From the NCBI GenBank assembly GCA_002270565.1, contig NQMI01000099.1:68295-132294 (forward strand): a stretch of DNA of 64,000 nt, given 5' to 3'. The notes beneath the pieces were generated by a model. The model saw only the letters and a list, made by a program, of their open reading frames with translations, was not told the origin of the DNA and did not search any database. Within the stretch, counting starts at the first letter, position 1. The number at the start of each line of letters is the position of its first letter. Of the stretch, positions 51,167 to 60,320 are shown piece after piece. A program made the position numbers and the translations under genes. This DNA comes from Stenocarpella maydis (lineage: Eukaryota > Ascomycota > Sordariomycetes > Diaporthales > Diaporthaceae).

Positions 51167-51966
51167 ATGGCGAGGAGACGAAGGCCGCCTCGCGCCGGCG
51201 CCCTTACCGAGCTGCCACCGCTCCGCATCCTCGGCCAGATCGCAGCCCTGCAGGCCCTCTACTACTTCGCCGCCCTCGTCCTGATGCTCTTCACGGCCCT
51301 CGTGTCCGGGAGGCCGTTCACGCCCGACCTGGTTCTGGGCTGGTCCGCCGTCAGGGGGGACACGACGCAGGGGTGGCTCAACGCCTTCATGTGGATCCTG
51401 GACGGGGGGTTGTTCATGTGAGTGTCTGAGTGTTGTATCCCTCTGTAGGCCGGAAAGAGAGAAGAGGGGAGGGAGGGCTAGGAGCATCCTCGTGTGATTT
51501 GCTAGTTTTGCTGACTTGACTCCCCCTAACTCGCAGGGCTGTCGCCATGGTCATGATCGTCATCCGGTCCAAGCTCGTCCTCGACTTCGGCCTCACAACC
51601 CACTTCATCCATCTCCTCGTCGTCTCCTTCTACACCGGCCAGGTGCCGCGCAACGTCTTCTGGTGGGTCGCCATGGCCGTCTCCAGCGCCGCCGGCGTCT
51701 CCCTCGGCGTGTGGGGGTGCCAGTACCGGGAGCTGAGGCCCGTCTTCTTTGGTGGCGGTGGCGGCAGTGGCACAAAGAACAACAGCAGCAACAACAGCAG
51801 CAGCAGCAGCAATGCGAACGGCAGCGCATCGGGTGGTGGCGAGGGGAGCAGCCAGGCGGCCGACGGAGATGAGGAGCAGGGGTTCACGAGGGGCCGCGGC
51901 CGGGGGAGGGGCAGGGACGGCGCGGGCGAGTATGAGATGGTTAATATGAACGGGGCATCGTCATGA
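51167..51966 (+). CDS. SYS1: Golgi membrane protein Sys1
   Basis: Two exons, 51167-51417 and 51537-51966, giving 226 residues; the 119-nt intron splits the Met codon between GGLF and AVAM. Sys1 is a four-helix membrane protein of the trans-Golgi that recruits the Arf-like GTPase Arl3, and through it Arl1 and golgins. Predicted helices are at about 22-47 (LGQIAALQALYYFAALVLML), 70-96 (spanning the intron), 103-123 (FGLTTHFIHLLVVSFYTG) and 126-148 (NVFWWVAMAVSSAAGVSLGV), followed by the conserved QYRELRP. The cytosolic tail is unusual: a Gly run, then an Asn/Ser stretch of mixed AAC/AGC codons, then Arg/Gly-rich RGRGRGRGRDG, ending YEMVNM. These tails vary among fungi. Confidence 0.93.
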
Positions 51967-54168
51967 CATACGCTCGCCAGCGGGTGGGCATGCTTTCTTC
52001 CCCTCCCTCCCTTGCGGCAGTCTATGGGATATTTCCTGGTGCGAGAGCGACTGTTGGGAAACCTGGCTGGCCGGCTGGCATGGCGTTGCGTGGGCTTGAC
52101 GACACTTGCATAGACCGGCGTTTGGATGCGTGGATTAGATTATGACTCGACAGGCCAGGGACTGGTTTCTGTGATAGCAGGCGTATCTGTGGCAGACATC
52201 CCTTCGGCTTGGGCCGCCTTGGAATTCATGTTTGCGTTGCGCCCAGAATCCTTCATTCTGCGTTCATGATGATTTTCCTCGACGCCTTCCCACAAGGCCT
52301 GGGAGGAACGGTACCGCCTTTGACAGATTTTATTTATGACAGCATTTAATAAGCCTATTGCTAGTACTTTGCCATAATTTTACAATTTTGATGTTATGGC
52401 GATATTGTTGCTGAGTCTGAGTGCATTGCATTACTATATCAAATACCCCCCCTCCCCCTGGTAGGTAGCTTCCCCCTGACGGCCATTTGGAGGTTCATTC
52501 TGCATTAGAAATGGCCGTCAGCACGTCGAAATCCTGCAAGGTGTGTTCTGGGTTGACTTAGCCTGACGTCTGTGTTGTTTGCGAGTGGTGATGGCTTCAT
52601 CAAAGACGATGTTGATGATGGACCCTGCGAAAAGTTCTCAGTGTATTACTTCAACCATTATACTCTTGTTGCTGCCTATCGAATAGATAGAAAGAAAGGC
52701 TGGGAATGAGCAAACTAGAATGGTAGGAATTCTGTAGCTTGCTGCTTAAGCCACGGAACGATTCGCGTCGACCCCCGGAAGCTCGACATCAAACATATTG
52801 TAGCAAATGAAAAATCTTGGATAAAGAGGCCCTAGAATGGTATATTTCCTCGTAAGCCATATAACTCTAGGAACTGAGACTTGTGAGTTCCGCGGACACG
52901 ATTCGTAGACTGCGGAGAAAATTCCAATCCGAGTCTTGAGACAAACTTATACTCCTTCAGCATCCTGTTGAACCCAAGAAGCCACTGTATGAACCCACAA
53001 ACCACGCTCAGGGGTGTGGGTGCATTCATTTTCCTCTTTAGTGCAACACATCCAAGTGCCTAGGCCCGAACCAAAATGGGTACGATAATGGGCCATGATA
53101 TTGAGGAGTACTGAGAGAGAAAAACAAACGAGTGTTATTCAGTCACCCCAGACCAATTAGTCCCTGAAGGACCCCATTCAGAAATGGCACGGATGACGGT
53201 AGTGACATAGGTGGCGGCGAAGGGCCGTGTCTAGTTACTCACTTGAGCAGCAAGATGGGGGAGACCGCGCTTAAGCCACGGCGAGGTATTTTGCCACGAG
53301 CAATAGATCCTGCCGAGTGAGCAAGCCAATGTGGTGTGATGAAAATCCTAGCAAACTGAGGACTACTTCAACCACACATCTATCTGTCATGAAAGGGGAA
53401 CTATCTCTCAGTCTCAGGTATAGGCACGTCACGGCATGAACACGAGATAAGCCCTCAAGTGAGTCCCAGCCAATAATTGCCAGTGTAGTTACGGTGTTTA
53501 TCACCCTTTCCGTTCAACTTTCAGCAGCATCATTAGTGCGACGAGTCCGAGGTGAAGCTTGTAAAATGCGCTACCGGTACGTTTGTGCGTGCTCAACGAC
53601 TTGTGCATCCCAGCCTCCTCACAGCATGAGATGACCGACCGACTTAGACAATAAGGGCCAACATGGGGTCAACAGTCGTTGCCCAGAGAAATCTACGAAA
53701 ATTTGCACTGACAACCCTCTTATACAACTTACATACCTAGATACTTTAAGTAGTAGCTACAGAGGCGTGGCCCATTTTTCGCGGCCGAGCTGGCTAATCC
53801 CGGCTCGAGGAGATGGCGCCATCTTACACCATCCGCAGCGGTCGGCCGAAGGGGATGAAGAAGGTATTAGCTGTTCCGGAATGCAGGCAGGGAGCGACCG
53901 ACATTCAACCAAGCTCCGGATTGCTGGGCGATTATTAGATGCCCGTCCGAGAAAATTGAATGCGCGGGGGGTTGGTTGGTTTGTATACATGGCCAGCGCC
54001 CTGGCAGACTGGGATCGAAGGACGGCCAACCACGTCTTCAAATCTCATTTACACTCAGCTGTAGTGCACCTCAACGCGACTCATATTGTTCTCAACGTAA
54101 TTCTCTTTTGACACGGCTCCCGGGGCTGCGCTCCATATCCTACAGACTGATACACATCTGTGGCCAAG
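51967..54168. other. Intergenic region SYS1-FMO
   Basis: About 2.2 kb, less GC-rich than the gene blocks. Minus-strand frames of 65 codons (52832-53029) and 77 codons (53271-53504) have ordinary amino-acid composition, but I recognise neither and they are not obviously spliced together. A strong inverted repeat is listed separately. The last few hundred bases should hold the promoter of the monooxygenase gene. Confidence 0.5.
52476..52521. repeat. Perfect 13-bp inverted repeat with 20-nt loop
   Basis: Arms CTGACGGCCATTT (52476-52488) and its exact complement AAATGGCCGTCAG (52509-52521). It lies about 510 bp downstream of the SYS1 stop, outside any gene. It may fold in RNA or bind a dimeric factor. 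Confidence 0.92.
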
Positions 54169-55800
54169 ATGCCCGTCAAGCGTGTCGCAGTCATCGGCGC
54201 TGGCCCATCGGGCGCAATCACGGTCGACGCCCTGGCACAAGAGAAGACATTCGATGTGATAAGGGTATTCGAGCGCCGCGAAGGCCCGGGGGGCTGCTGG
54301 TAAGCCCAGCCACCCGCCTGCTGCTGGGGCGCCCCCTCACCGGCGTGAGATGTCACCACTGACTTACACGTCGCAGGATAGGGGACTCTACGCCCCCGCC
54401 GGCCTTGACTAACCTCGGCGCGCTGGCCCGCCGGGAGGGCGACCCGCCCGTCCCCGTCCCAGACACCCTCCCTGCCCGGGCGCCGCGGCCGGGCCAGCCG
54501 CGGTTCGCCGAGTCTTCCATCTACCCGTACCTCGAGACCAACGTCGACGACGTGGCCATGAGCTTCACGGGCGGCGGCGCGGAGGACATCCCCGCCGAGC
54601 GCAGCGAGTGGTCTGTCGCGCGGCACGGCGCCGGCACGCCGTTCCGCCACTGGAGGGTCCTGCGGCGGTACGTCGAGGGCCTGTGGGCGCGCAACGGCTA
54701 CGCGGGGCTCGTCTCGTACAACACCGCTGTCGAGAGAGCTGTCAAGGTCGGCAGGGAGTGGGAGGTCACGCTGCGGCGCGAGGCCGAGGATGCCGTCGAC
54801 GAGTGGGTTTGTCGAGAAGTTCGACGCGGTGGTGGTAGCCTCGGGCCACTTCAACGTCCCGTGGGTGCCTGACATCAGAGGGCTGGAGGAGTTCGAGTCG
54901 TCACGCCCGGGCAGTGTGCTGCATAGCAAGATGTATAGGGGCCGCGACGGCTTCTTGGGAAAGGTGAGTGGACCCAAGGGGCGCTGGGGACGGCCGCCGC
55001 CACCCCCCCCCCCGAAGGATATCAGACCCTCTAGCTAACAAGGCCAATAGCGAGTAGTGGTAGTCGGCGCCTCCGTCTCAGCCGCAGACATCGCATTCGA
55101 CCTCGCCTCGAGCAAGGCAGCCAAGGATCCCGTCCATGCTGTTGTGATAGGCCACAGCTTCAACACCTACTTTGGCGACGCGGCCTTCAACCACCCCCGC
55201 ATAAAGAAACAGCCGTCGATATCCCGCGTCGACGCCCGCACCCGGACGGTCCACCTCGCGGACGGCACTTCCATCCCGGACGTCGACCACCTCATCTTCG
55301 GCACGGGCTACAGCTGGAGCCTCCCCTTCCTGCCGCAGGTGCCCACGCGCAACAACCGCGTCCCGGGCCTGTACCAGCACGTCGTCTGGCAGGAGGACCC
55401 CACGCTGCTCTTCGTCGGGGCCGTGGGGGCCGGGCTGACGTTCAAGATCTTTGAGTGGCAGGCCGTCTACGCGGCGCGCCTGCTCGCCGGCAGGGGGACG
55501 TTGCCCAGCGCCGAGGAGATGCGCGCGTGGGAGGCCAAGAGGGTGGAGGCGAAGGGCGATGGCCCCGGCTTTTTGATGATATACCCTCTCTTTTGCGAGT
55601 ACTTTGAAGAGGTGAGGGAGCTCGCCGGTGAGCCGGCGAATGGCGTGGGGAGGAGGCTGCCCAGATATGATGAGAGGTGGTTCCAGTTGTTCATGGATGG
55701 CCATGAACTCCGGAAGGCCATGTGGGAGAGACTGAATGAGCAGGCCAGGGCCGAGCTCCAGGCTGATGGGGACGGAGCTGCGGTTGAGAGCCGCTTGTGA
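54169..55800 (+). CDS. Flavin-containing monooxygenase, frameshifted as sequenced
   Basis: Exons 54169-54299, 54377-54963 and 55051-55800; introns are 77 and 87 nt with GTAAGC and GTGAGT donors. The product would be an FAD- and NADPH-dependent oxygenase of the FMO family, acting on a small soft-nucleophile substrate I cannot identify. The FAD Rossmann motif is GAGPSGA (residues 10-16), followed by PGGCW and FRHWRVLRRYVEGLW. The FMO-type VVVASGHFNVPWVPDI and the NADPH site VVVVGASVSAADIAFDLAS are in later frames; FGTGYSWSLPFLP follows near the C-terminus. Exon lengths add up to one base too many: around GAGTGGGTTT (54801-54810) the frame must move by one to join the FAD half to VEKFDAVVV. No intron fits there. 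Either the allele is a pseudogene or the GGGTTT count is a sequencing error. It is the last gene before the AT-rich repeat block. Confidence 0.85.
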
Positions 55801-56112
55801 GCCTGGGCAGTCTCGAGCTGTAGTTGTTTGCGCTGCCTGACATTGTCGTTTGCTATGATCAGAGAAGGTGGAGAGGCCATACGGGAACAGATAGAACTAT
55901 ACAGGTCAGGGTGCTGAAAGATCAAACCGCTCCGCCAGCAAACCTCAACAATTATAATCCAAAAGCTACGTGGCAGATGTCCTGTCGGCACCCCATCCCG
56001 GCGTCACGACAGCTTGACAAGACGGAGACAAGCATACAAGGCTTTCAGTATGTCGATCATCCAACGGCAAGAGATGGAAGAAGGAGTGCTCACTCAATCT
56101 TCCCACGTAGGA
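55801..56112. other. 3' flank of the monooxygenase gene up to the repeat boundary
   Basis: About 300 bp with ordinary base composition and no gene. It is the last unmutated DNA before the repeat block. Confidence 0.5.
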
Positions 56113-56184
56113 CCCATGGGTACCCACCCAGGACCCGTGGGTAATTTCGTCCCTGCAATTACCCACGGGTTCTCGGGTACCCAT
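56113..56184. repeat. Nested inverted repeats of GGGTACCC/ACCCGTGGGT words
   Basis: ACCCGTGGGTAATT (56133-56146) is answered by its exact complement at 56157-56170 with a 10-nt loop. An outer pair, ATGGGTACCC near 56116 and GGGTACCCAT at 56175-56184, encloses it. Subterminal arrays of such words occur in some fungal hAT transposons, so this may be a transposon end; that is inference. Confidence 0.8.
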
Positions 56185-56225
56185 TGAGTATTACCCACGC
56201 GTGGTTATTTCCTGGGCCTATATGC

Positions 56226-56406
56226 AGTCAAAACCATGAACTAATCATTTCTCCTCATCATATAGAAGTAGCCATCCGTAATACTATAGTCCTAATTTAT
56301 CTTAGCATTACCAGAGATAATCTACATCTTAGAGTCACAAAAGGAGAAGGTAATATATCCCTCTTTCTTATACTTAATAAGGAGTATAACTAGGGCTCCA
56401 ACCTAT
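56226..56406 (-). pseudogene. Heavily RIP-mutated partial copy of the gene at 57238-58118
   Basis: Aligned by hand and without gaps to 57528-57708, this 181-bp stretch has 140 identities. Of 41 differences, 31 are G-to-A or C-to-T in this copy, one is the reverse and nine are transversions. This is the signature of RIP acting on a duplicated sequence, with some older divergence. Homology fades at both ends: left into GC-rich repeat words, right into the inverted-terminus element. Coding orientation is minus, as in the other copy. Confidence 0.85.
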
Positions 56407-56408
56407 TT

Positions 56409-56985
56409 CAATTATAGTTTACCTATCTAGCTTTTTATATAAGCGCACCAAGTATAACGAATTAAGCATGCAGTATGCTGTAAACTTTTATAACTCCCCC
56501 CTTTTAAGCCCCTTTATACCTTATTATATACCTAAAGAAAGGCTCTCTATATACCCCTTTAAAAGTCCTTTCTTTAGGTAAATAAAGGGCCTTTCTCTAG
56601 GTATATAGAGGGGTATCCTCTGGGTATGTGGAGGGCCTTCCTCTGGGCATGTGGAGGGCCCTCCTCTGGGTGTATAGAGGGCCCTTTTACTAAGTATATG
56701 GAGGGCCTTCTACTGGGTATATAGAGGGCCTTCCTCTGGGCGTGTAGAGGGCCTTCTACTGGATGTATTAAGGGCCTTCTTCTAAGCGCGTGTGGAGGGC
56801 ATATAGAGGGCCCAGAGGTTAGAGTAGGCCTTATATATGGCCTTTTTATATACTTAGCTAAGGGTGAGGTAGGGCCTGGTGTGAGGTTGAGGAGCTGGTG
56901 GTACAAGATAACTAGGTGCGCTATATGCTTCATTTCTTGTACTGGGTGCGCCCATATAAAAAGCTGGGTGCGTGAACCATGACTG
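56409..56985. mobile_element. 577-bp element with 61-bp inverted termini beginning CAG
   Basis: The left end (56409-56469) and the complement of the right end (56985-56925) align over 61 positions without gaps, with 46 identities. Eleven of 15 differences are transitions, ten of them C-to-T or G-to-A in the left copy, so RIP hit the two ends unequally. The core contains a minisatellite and no transposase, so this is a non-autonomous, MITE-like element. The CAG start suggests the hAT superfamily. I could not see an 8-bp target duplication (flanks acctattt and cttcttta), so the class stays open. Confidence 0.75.
56584..56815. repeat. 23-bp minisatellite, about nine to ten units
   Basis: Units start AGGGCC(C/T)TC and are mostly 23 bp, with one of 24 and one of 25; variation between units is largely C/T and G/A. 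It sits inside the inverted-terminus element. It creates a repetitive 119-codon frame on the minus strand (56574-56933) that I do not regard as a gene. Confidence 0.85.
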
Positions 56986-57237
56986 CTTCTTTACTCCTTA
57001 TTAAGCTTTCGTGTACCATCCCATAATTAATGTACTCCTCCTAGACGAGGCCCTAGGGATATATATATCCCTTTTTATCCCAAAAGCAAGCAGAAAATAA
57101 AGAAAATTTTCACCATTTAACGTTATTGCCATTCCCAAACTCAAAACTCTCTGACCATGAAACCCTGCTTGAGAAAGATTTGGCGATGATTGCCGTCCAT
57201 CAGTTCGCAGCTATTGCGATGCAAATCTTGTTCTCGA
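56986..57237. other. AT-rich spacer
   Basis: AT-rich up to about 57110, then composition recovers towards the gene remnant. A 14-bp word at 56992-57005 is the exact complement of 56373-56386. Confidence 0.5.
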
Positions 57238-58118
57238 TCAGCCCTCGGTCGGAAAAAGCTTCGGGTCAGGTGTAGCCCTGATCATCTCGACGGCGGCCGC
57301 CGGACATCCATGAATGCTAGGCTACAGGAAGCACATCGTTAGAATTATCAAGGAAAATGAGACCAATGCATAACACTTACGATGTCACGGCAGAGCGAGA
57401 TGGCAGACAGCGCTCTGGTAAACTGCTCCGAAGGCGGCAACTCGCCCACAACAATGCCAGGGTTGCTCCAGTAAGTGAGCCTGTTGCGGCAAATGTATGT
57501 TGCCTGGGTGAGGTTGTAGCGATGCAGAGTCAAAGCCATGAACTGATCATTTCTTCTCATCGCGTGGAAGTACCCGTCCTTCTGGCTGTAGTCCCAGGCG
57601 ATCTTAGCATTGCCAGAGATAATCTGCGTCTTCTGGTCACGAAAGGAGAAGGCAACATGTCCCTCTTTCTTGTGCTCAACGAGGAGCATGACTGGGGCTC
57701 CGACCTGTCTCCATCGCTGCTAGGCACGCGGCGCCATGATTCGATGCAACTCTCTCCCCGGAAAGCTTCGAGTTCGGGAACGGCCAGCTTTCTTCGGGCT
57801 GGCCTCTAGAGTTTCCTGTAGTCGGCCGATGGTGAAGGCGCAGTCGGCGGCGGAGCGCCTGGTCTTTTGGTCGTTCCCTCCCTCACACCACGTCCCGGGA
57901 GCCCAACCCTCGTCTTAGATGACGTCCAGAAACTGCTGAAGCTCGTGAAGCTCGTGATCAGTGACAGAGACGCCAGGCTGGATCCTGGCCTTCGCAAGCT
58001 GAAGCACAGCTTTGATGGAGAACTCGGCCTCGTCGCTAAGGTTCGCGCGAGTCTGTACCATTCCGCCAGGCTCTAGGGTGATGCGAGGACCGCCTGCCTC
58101 GCGAGTGCTTCTGGTCAT
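57238..58118 (-). pseudogene. Unrecognised spliced gene with two RIP-type stop codons
   Basis: One continuous minus-strand frame runs from at least 58118 to a GTAAGT donor at 57380, then through an intron with TCTAAC branch and TGTAG acceptor (57380-57322) to a last exon 57321-57238 ending PDPKLFPTEG. The frame is broken only by TAA at 57917-57915 and TAG at 57722-57720. Each would be CAA or CAG (Gln) before a single CpA-to-TpA change, the context RIP prefers. Readable parts include GGPRITLEPGGMVQTRANLS, DHELHELQQFLDVI, AADCAFTIGRLQETLE, HKKEGHVAFSFRDQKTQIIS and RRNDQFMALTLHRYNLTQA. I do not recognise the family. The 5' part is lost in RIP-mutated DNA beyond about 58150, so the Met at 58118 is probably internal. 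About 273 codons remain. A related, heavily mutated copy is at 56226-56406. Confidence 0.7.
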
Positions 58119-58531
58119 GCCGAGGGCATCATCGACATCTTGACCGCTTTAGAATAAGGCTTTAATATAGGTTCTATAGTTCTTAATTTTATTCCTTTTA
58201 GTATTTATAGAGGAGTATGTTCTAGACTGGTTATAAATAGTATATAAAATATTATAATTTCCAGAAGTGAAAAATAATATAAATTAACTGTAGAATGTGT
58301 TGATTTTTGTTAAGAGCTCCCTAATTCAAAAAGGAAGCCATCACCAGAGGCGATGACGACTGGAAGGCCATTTGTAGGCAGCAGGGGCTGTTGGGTATCT
58401 TATTCTGATTTGCAAGCGAGAGTGCCAAAAACGCGCTAGTGACGCGCACATGTTGACACACCCGTTCCCTATACAAATCGGCATCCCTTCAGCATTCAAC
58501 TATTGACGCCCATTGCTCAACCCACCACGCC
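58119..58531. other. Junction: AT-rich to about 58290, then near-normal composition
   Basis: 58150-58290 is strongly AT-rich. From about 58320 to 58560 composition is close to normal, with words such as GCGCGCTAGTGACGCGCAC, and leads into the Tc1/mariner reading frame. The 5' terminal repeat of that transposon should be here, but I could not match it to a 3' partner. Confidence 0.45.
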
Positions 58532-59710
58532 TTGGCACGCCATGAGGCTATTAACCCCATACAAATCAACTCTTACGATTCGATATATGGTGTTTTTGTA
58601 ACTATGCAGCGCTATCTCACCCCGCTAGAGCTCACAACAATTAAGGGGCTTCTAAACATCAATCTAGCCGATAATGCAACTATTATAAAGACTATAAAGT
58701 ATTCTAAGCGCTAGATATATAAGCTAAGGAGGAAGAATTAAATATCCGGTAATATATTCACACCAGGTATATTGCCATTAGCCTATAATAGCATACAGCT
58801 AAGTGACTTCCACCGTAACGTTCATAATTTAAGTCCCAGGCATCTATATATTCTAATACATCTTCTCATTACCCAGGCCCTCCTTAACTACCTTTCTAAG
58901 AAGAACGACCTCTATCAAGATGAGATGCAATGGTGGTTACTTAAAACCTTTAATCTATTTACCTCTATAAGCACTATTAGCTAGGTGCTTAAGGGAGTTA
59001 AATAAATAAAAAAATTATACTCCTTTATTACTATAAAATGCAACTATAAGATCCAAGCCACCTAGATTATTAATATATAAGAATATCGGGCTGATTAATT
59101 TATCTTTATTAATAAGTCTAGTATTAATAAGAGAAATGGGCTATGATGTACTACATAGGCGCTAAAGGGAATTTAGCTAAAGAAGCCAATACTTAGAGGG
59201 GGCATAAATTATGGCACTTGATTTTAAGTGCTTCCAGCCCTTATAATTAAGGGTATTCTGGGTCTATTAATATATTAGGGCTATACTAATGGGGAAGGCT
59301 TTATTGCCTTTATAAAGGTTAAGGTTATTCCCAAAACAATACCATTCCCAGGGCTGAATTTAGTGCTAGTGATGGATAACACAAGCTTCCACTATCATGA
59401 TAACCTCTAGCGGGTATATAATGAGGCAGGAGTTCGGCTTGCATACCTCCCTCTATATTCCCCAGATCTTAATTTTATTAAGGCATTCTTTAGTAATCTA
59501 AAGAAGTATATTTATTATTACTATTAGTATAAAAAAGACTAGTAGCATATAAATAATAACTAAAGGTAATTCCTTATTAATTATATATATAGTATTAGCG
59601 CTTAGAAGGAAGCTATTATAGGTTACTTTAGAAAGGTAATGATTCTAGAGCTGGGGTGAGAGTTTATTAATGAAACAGCTAGCTAGATATATAATTTGAA
59701 GCCTCTAATA
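58532..59710 (+). mobile_element. RIP-inactivated Tc1/mariner (DD34E) transposase
   Basis: A single reading frame can be followed from MARHEAINP at 58532 through YLSKKNDLYQDEMQWWL and the DDE_3 region VLVMDNTSFHYHDNL to AYLPLYSPDLNFIKAFF, with stop codons but no frame change. The catalytic triad is damaged: the first Asp is Asn (AAT at 59111-59113), the second Asp (59375-59377) is intact, and the third acid is Lys (AAG at 59480-59482), with 34 residues between the last two, the DD34E spacing. Both changes are G-to-A. The enzyme would have cut and pasted the element at TA sites; it is dead. The segment around 58772-58850 differs from the usual helix-turn-helix region and may be an insertion. 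Terminal repeats were not identified. Confidence 0.85.
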
Positions 59711-60320
59711 TGTGTATATTGCCTATATAAGATGATTTCAATAGTATATAGTGTGTGGTATGAAAGCAATTTAAATGCTCTTAAAGTTGTGCCTATATGC
59801 CCGGATATGTGTTATGGACCAACACACATTGGCGGCTGACTACTGCAGAAGACAACCCCGCAGGTCGGGAAGTGGCCCCCAAAAGGAGCGCCCCGCCTGA
59901 TCCAATCAGTAATGCCACCTTATCAGGGTTAGGATCAGGGACCCACCACAATTGATGAGATCGTTATCGATTCCATTAAGCAACACTCAATCAACAGGAT
60001 CACCATCAATACTATTAATAATAAATAAAGAGTCAGAATATATAAGGATATAGTTATCACTATATTAGGTAGCTTTTATAGAATAGACTCTTTAGTTGTT
60101 AATCTAAGTATTTAATTCCAATATTAAATAGCCTTATAGCTAGTAATTATTATTAAGTTAATAATATTGCTTAATAACCGCCTAATAATATATTCTGAAT
60201 ATAAACTCTTGATCTTTTAGGATTAATATACTTAAAAACCCCTTTGATTATTATATTTTAATAACTCTTATTTATATATTGCTATATAGATTTTAAGCAA
60301 TATTATATGTGAAACCCTTT

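Noticed and set aside
54800..54815. A mini-intron to explain the FMO frame change
   Set aside because: The available GT...AG pair is under 20 nt, too short to splice, and no branch site exists.
56574..56933. 119-codon repetitive protein on the minus strand
   Set aside because: It is simply the 23-bp minisatellite read through; unit length is not a multiple of three and there is no independent sign of coding.
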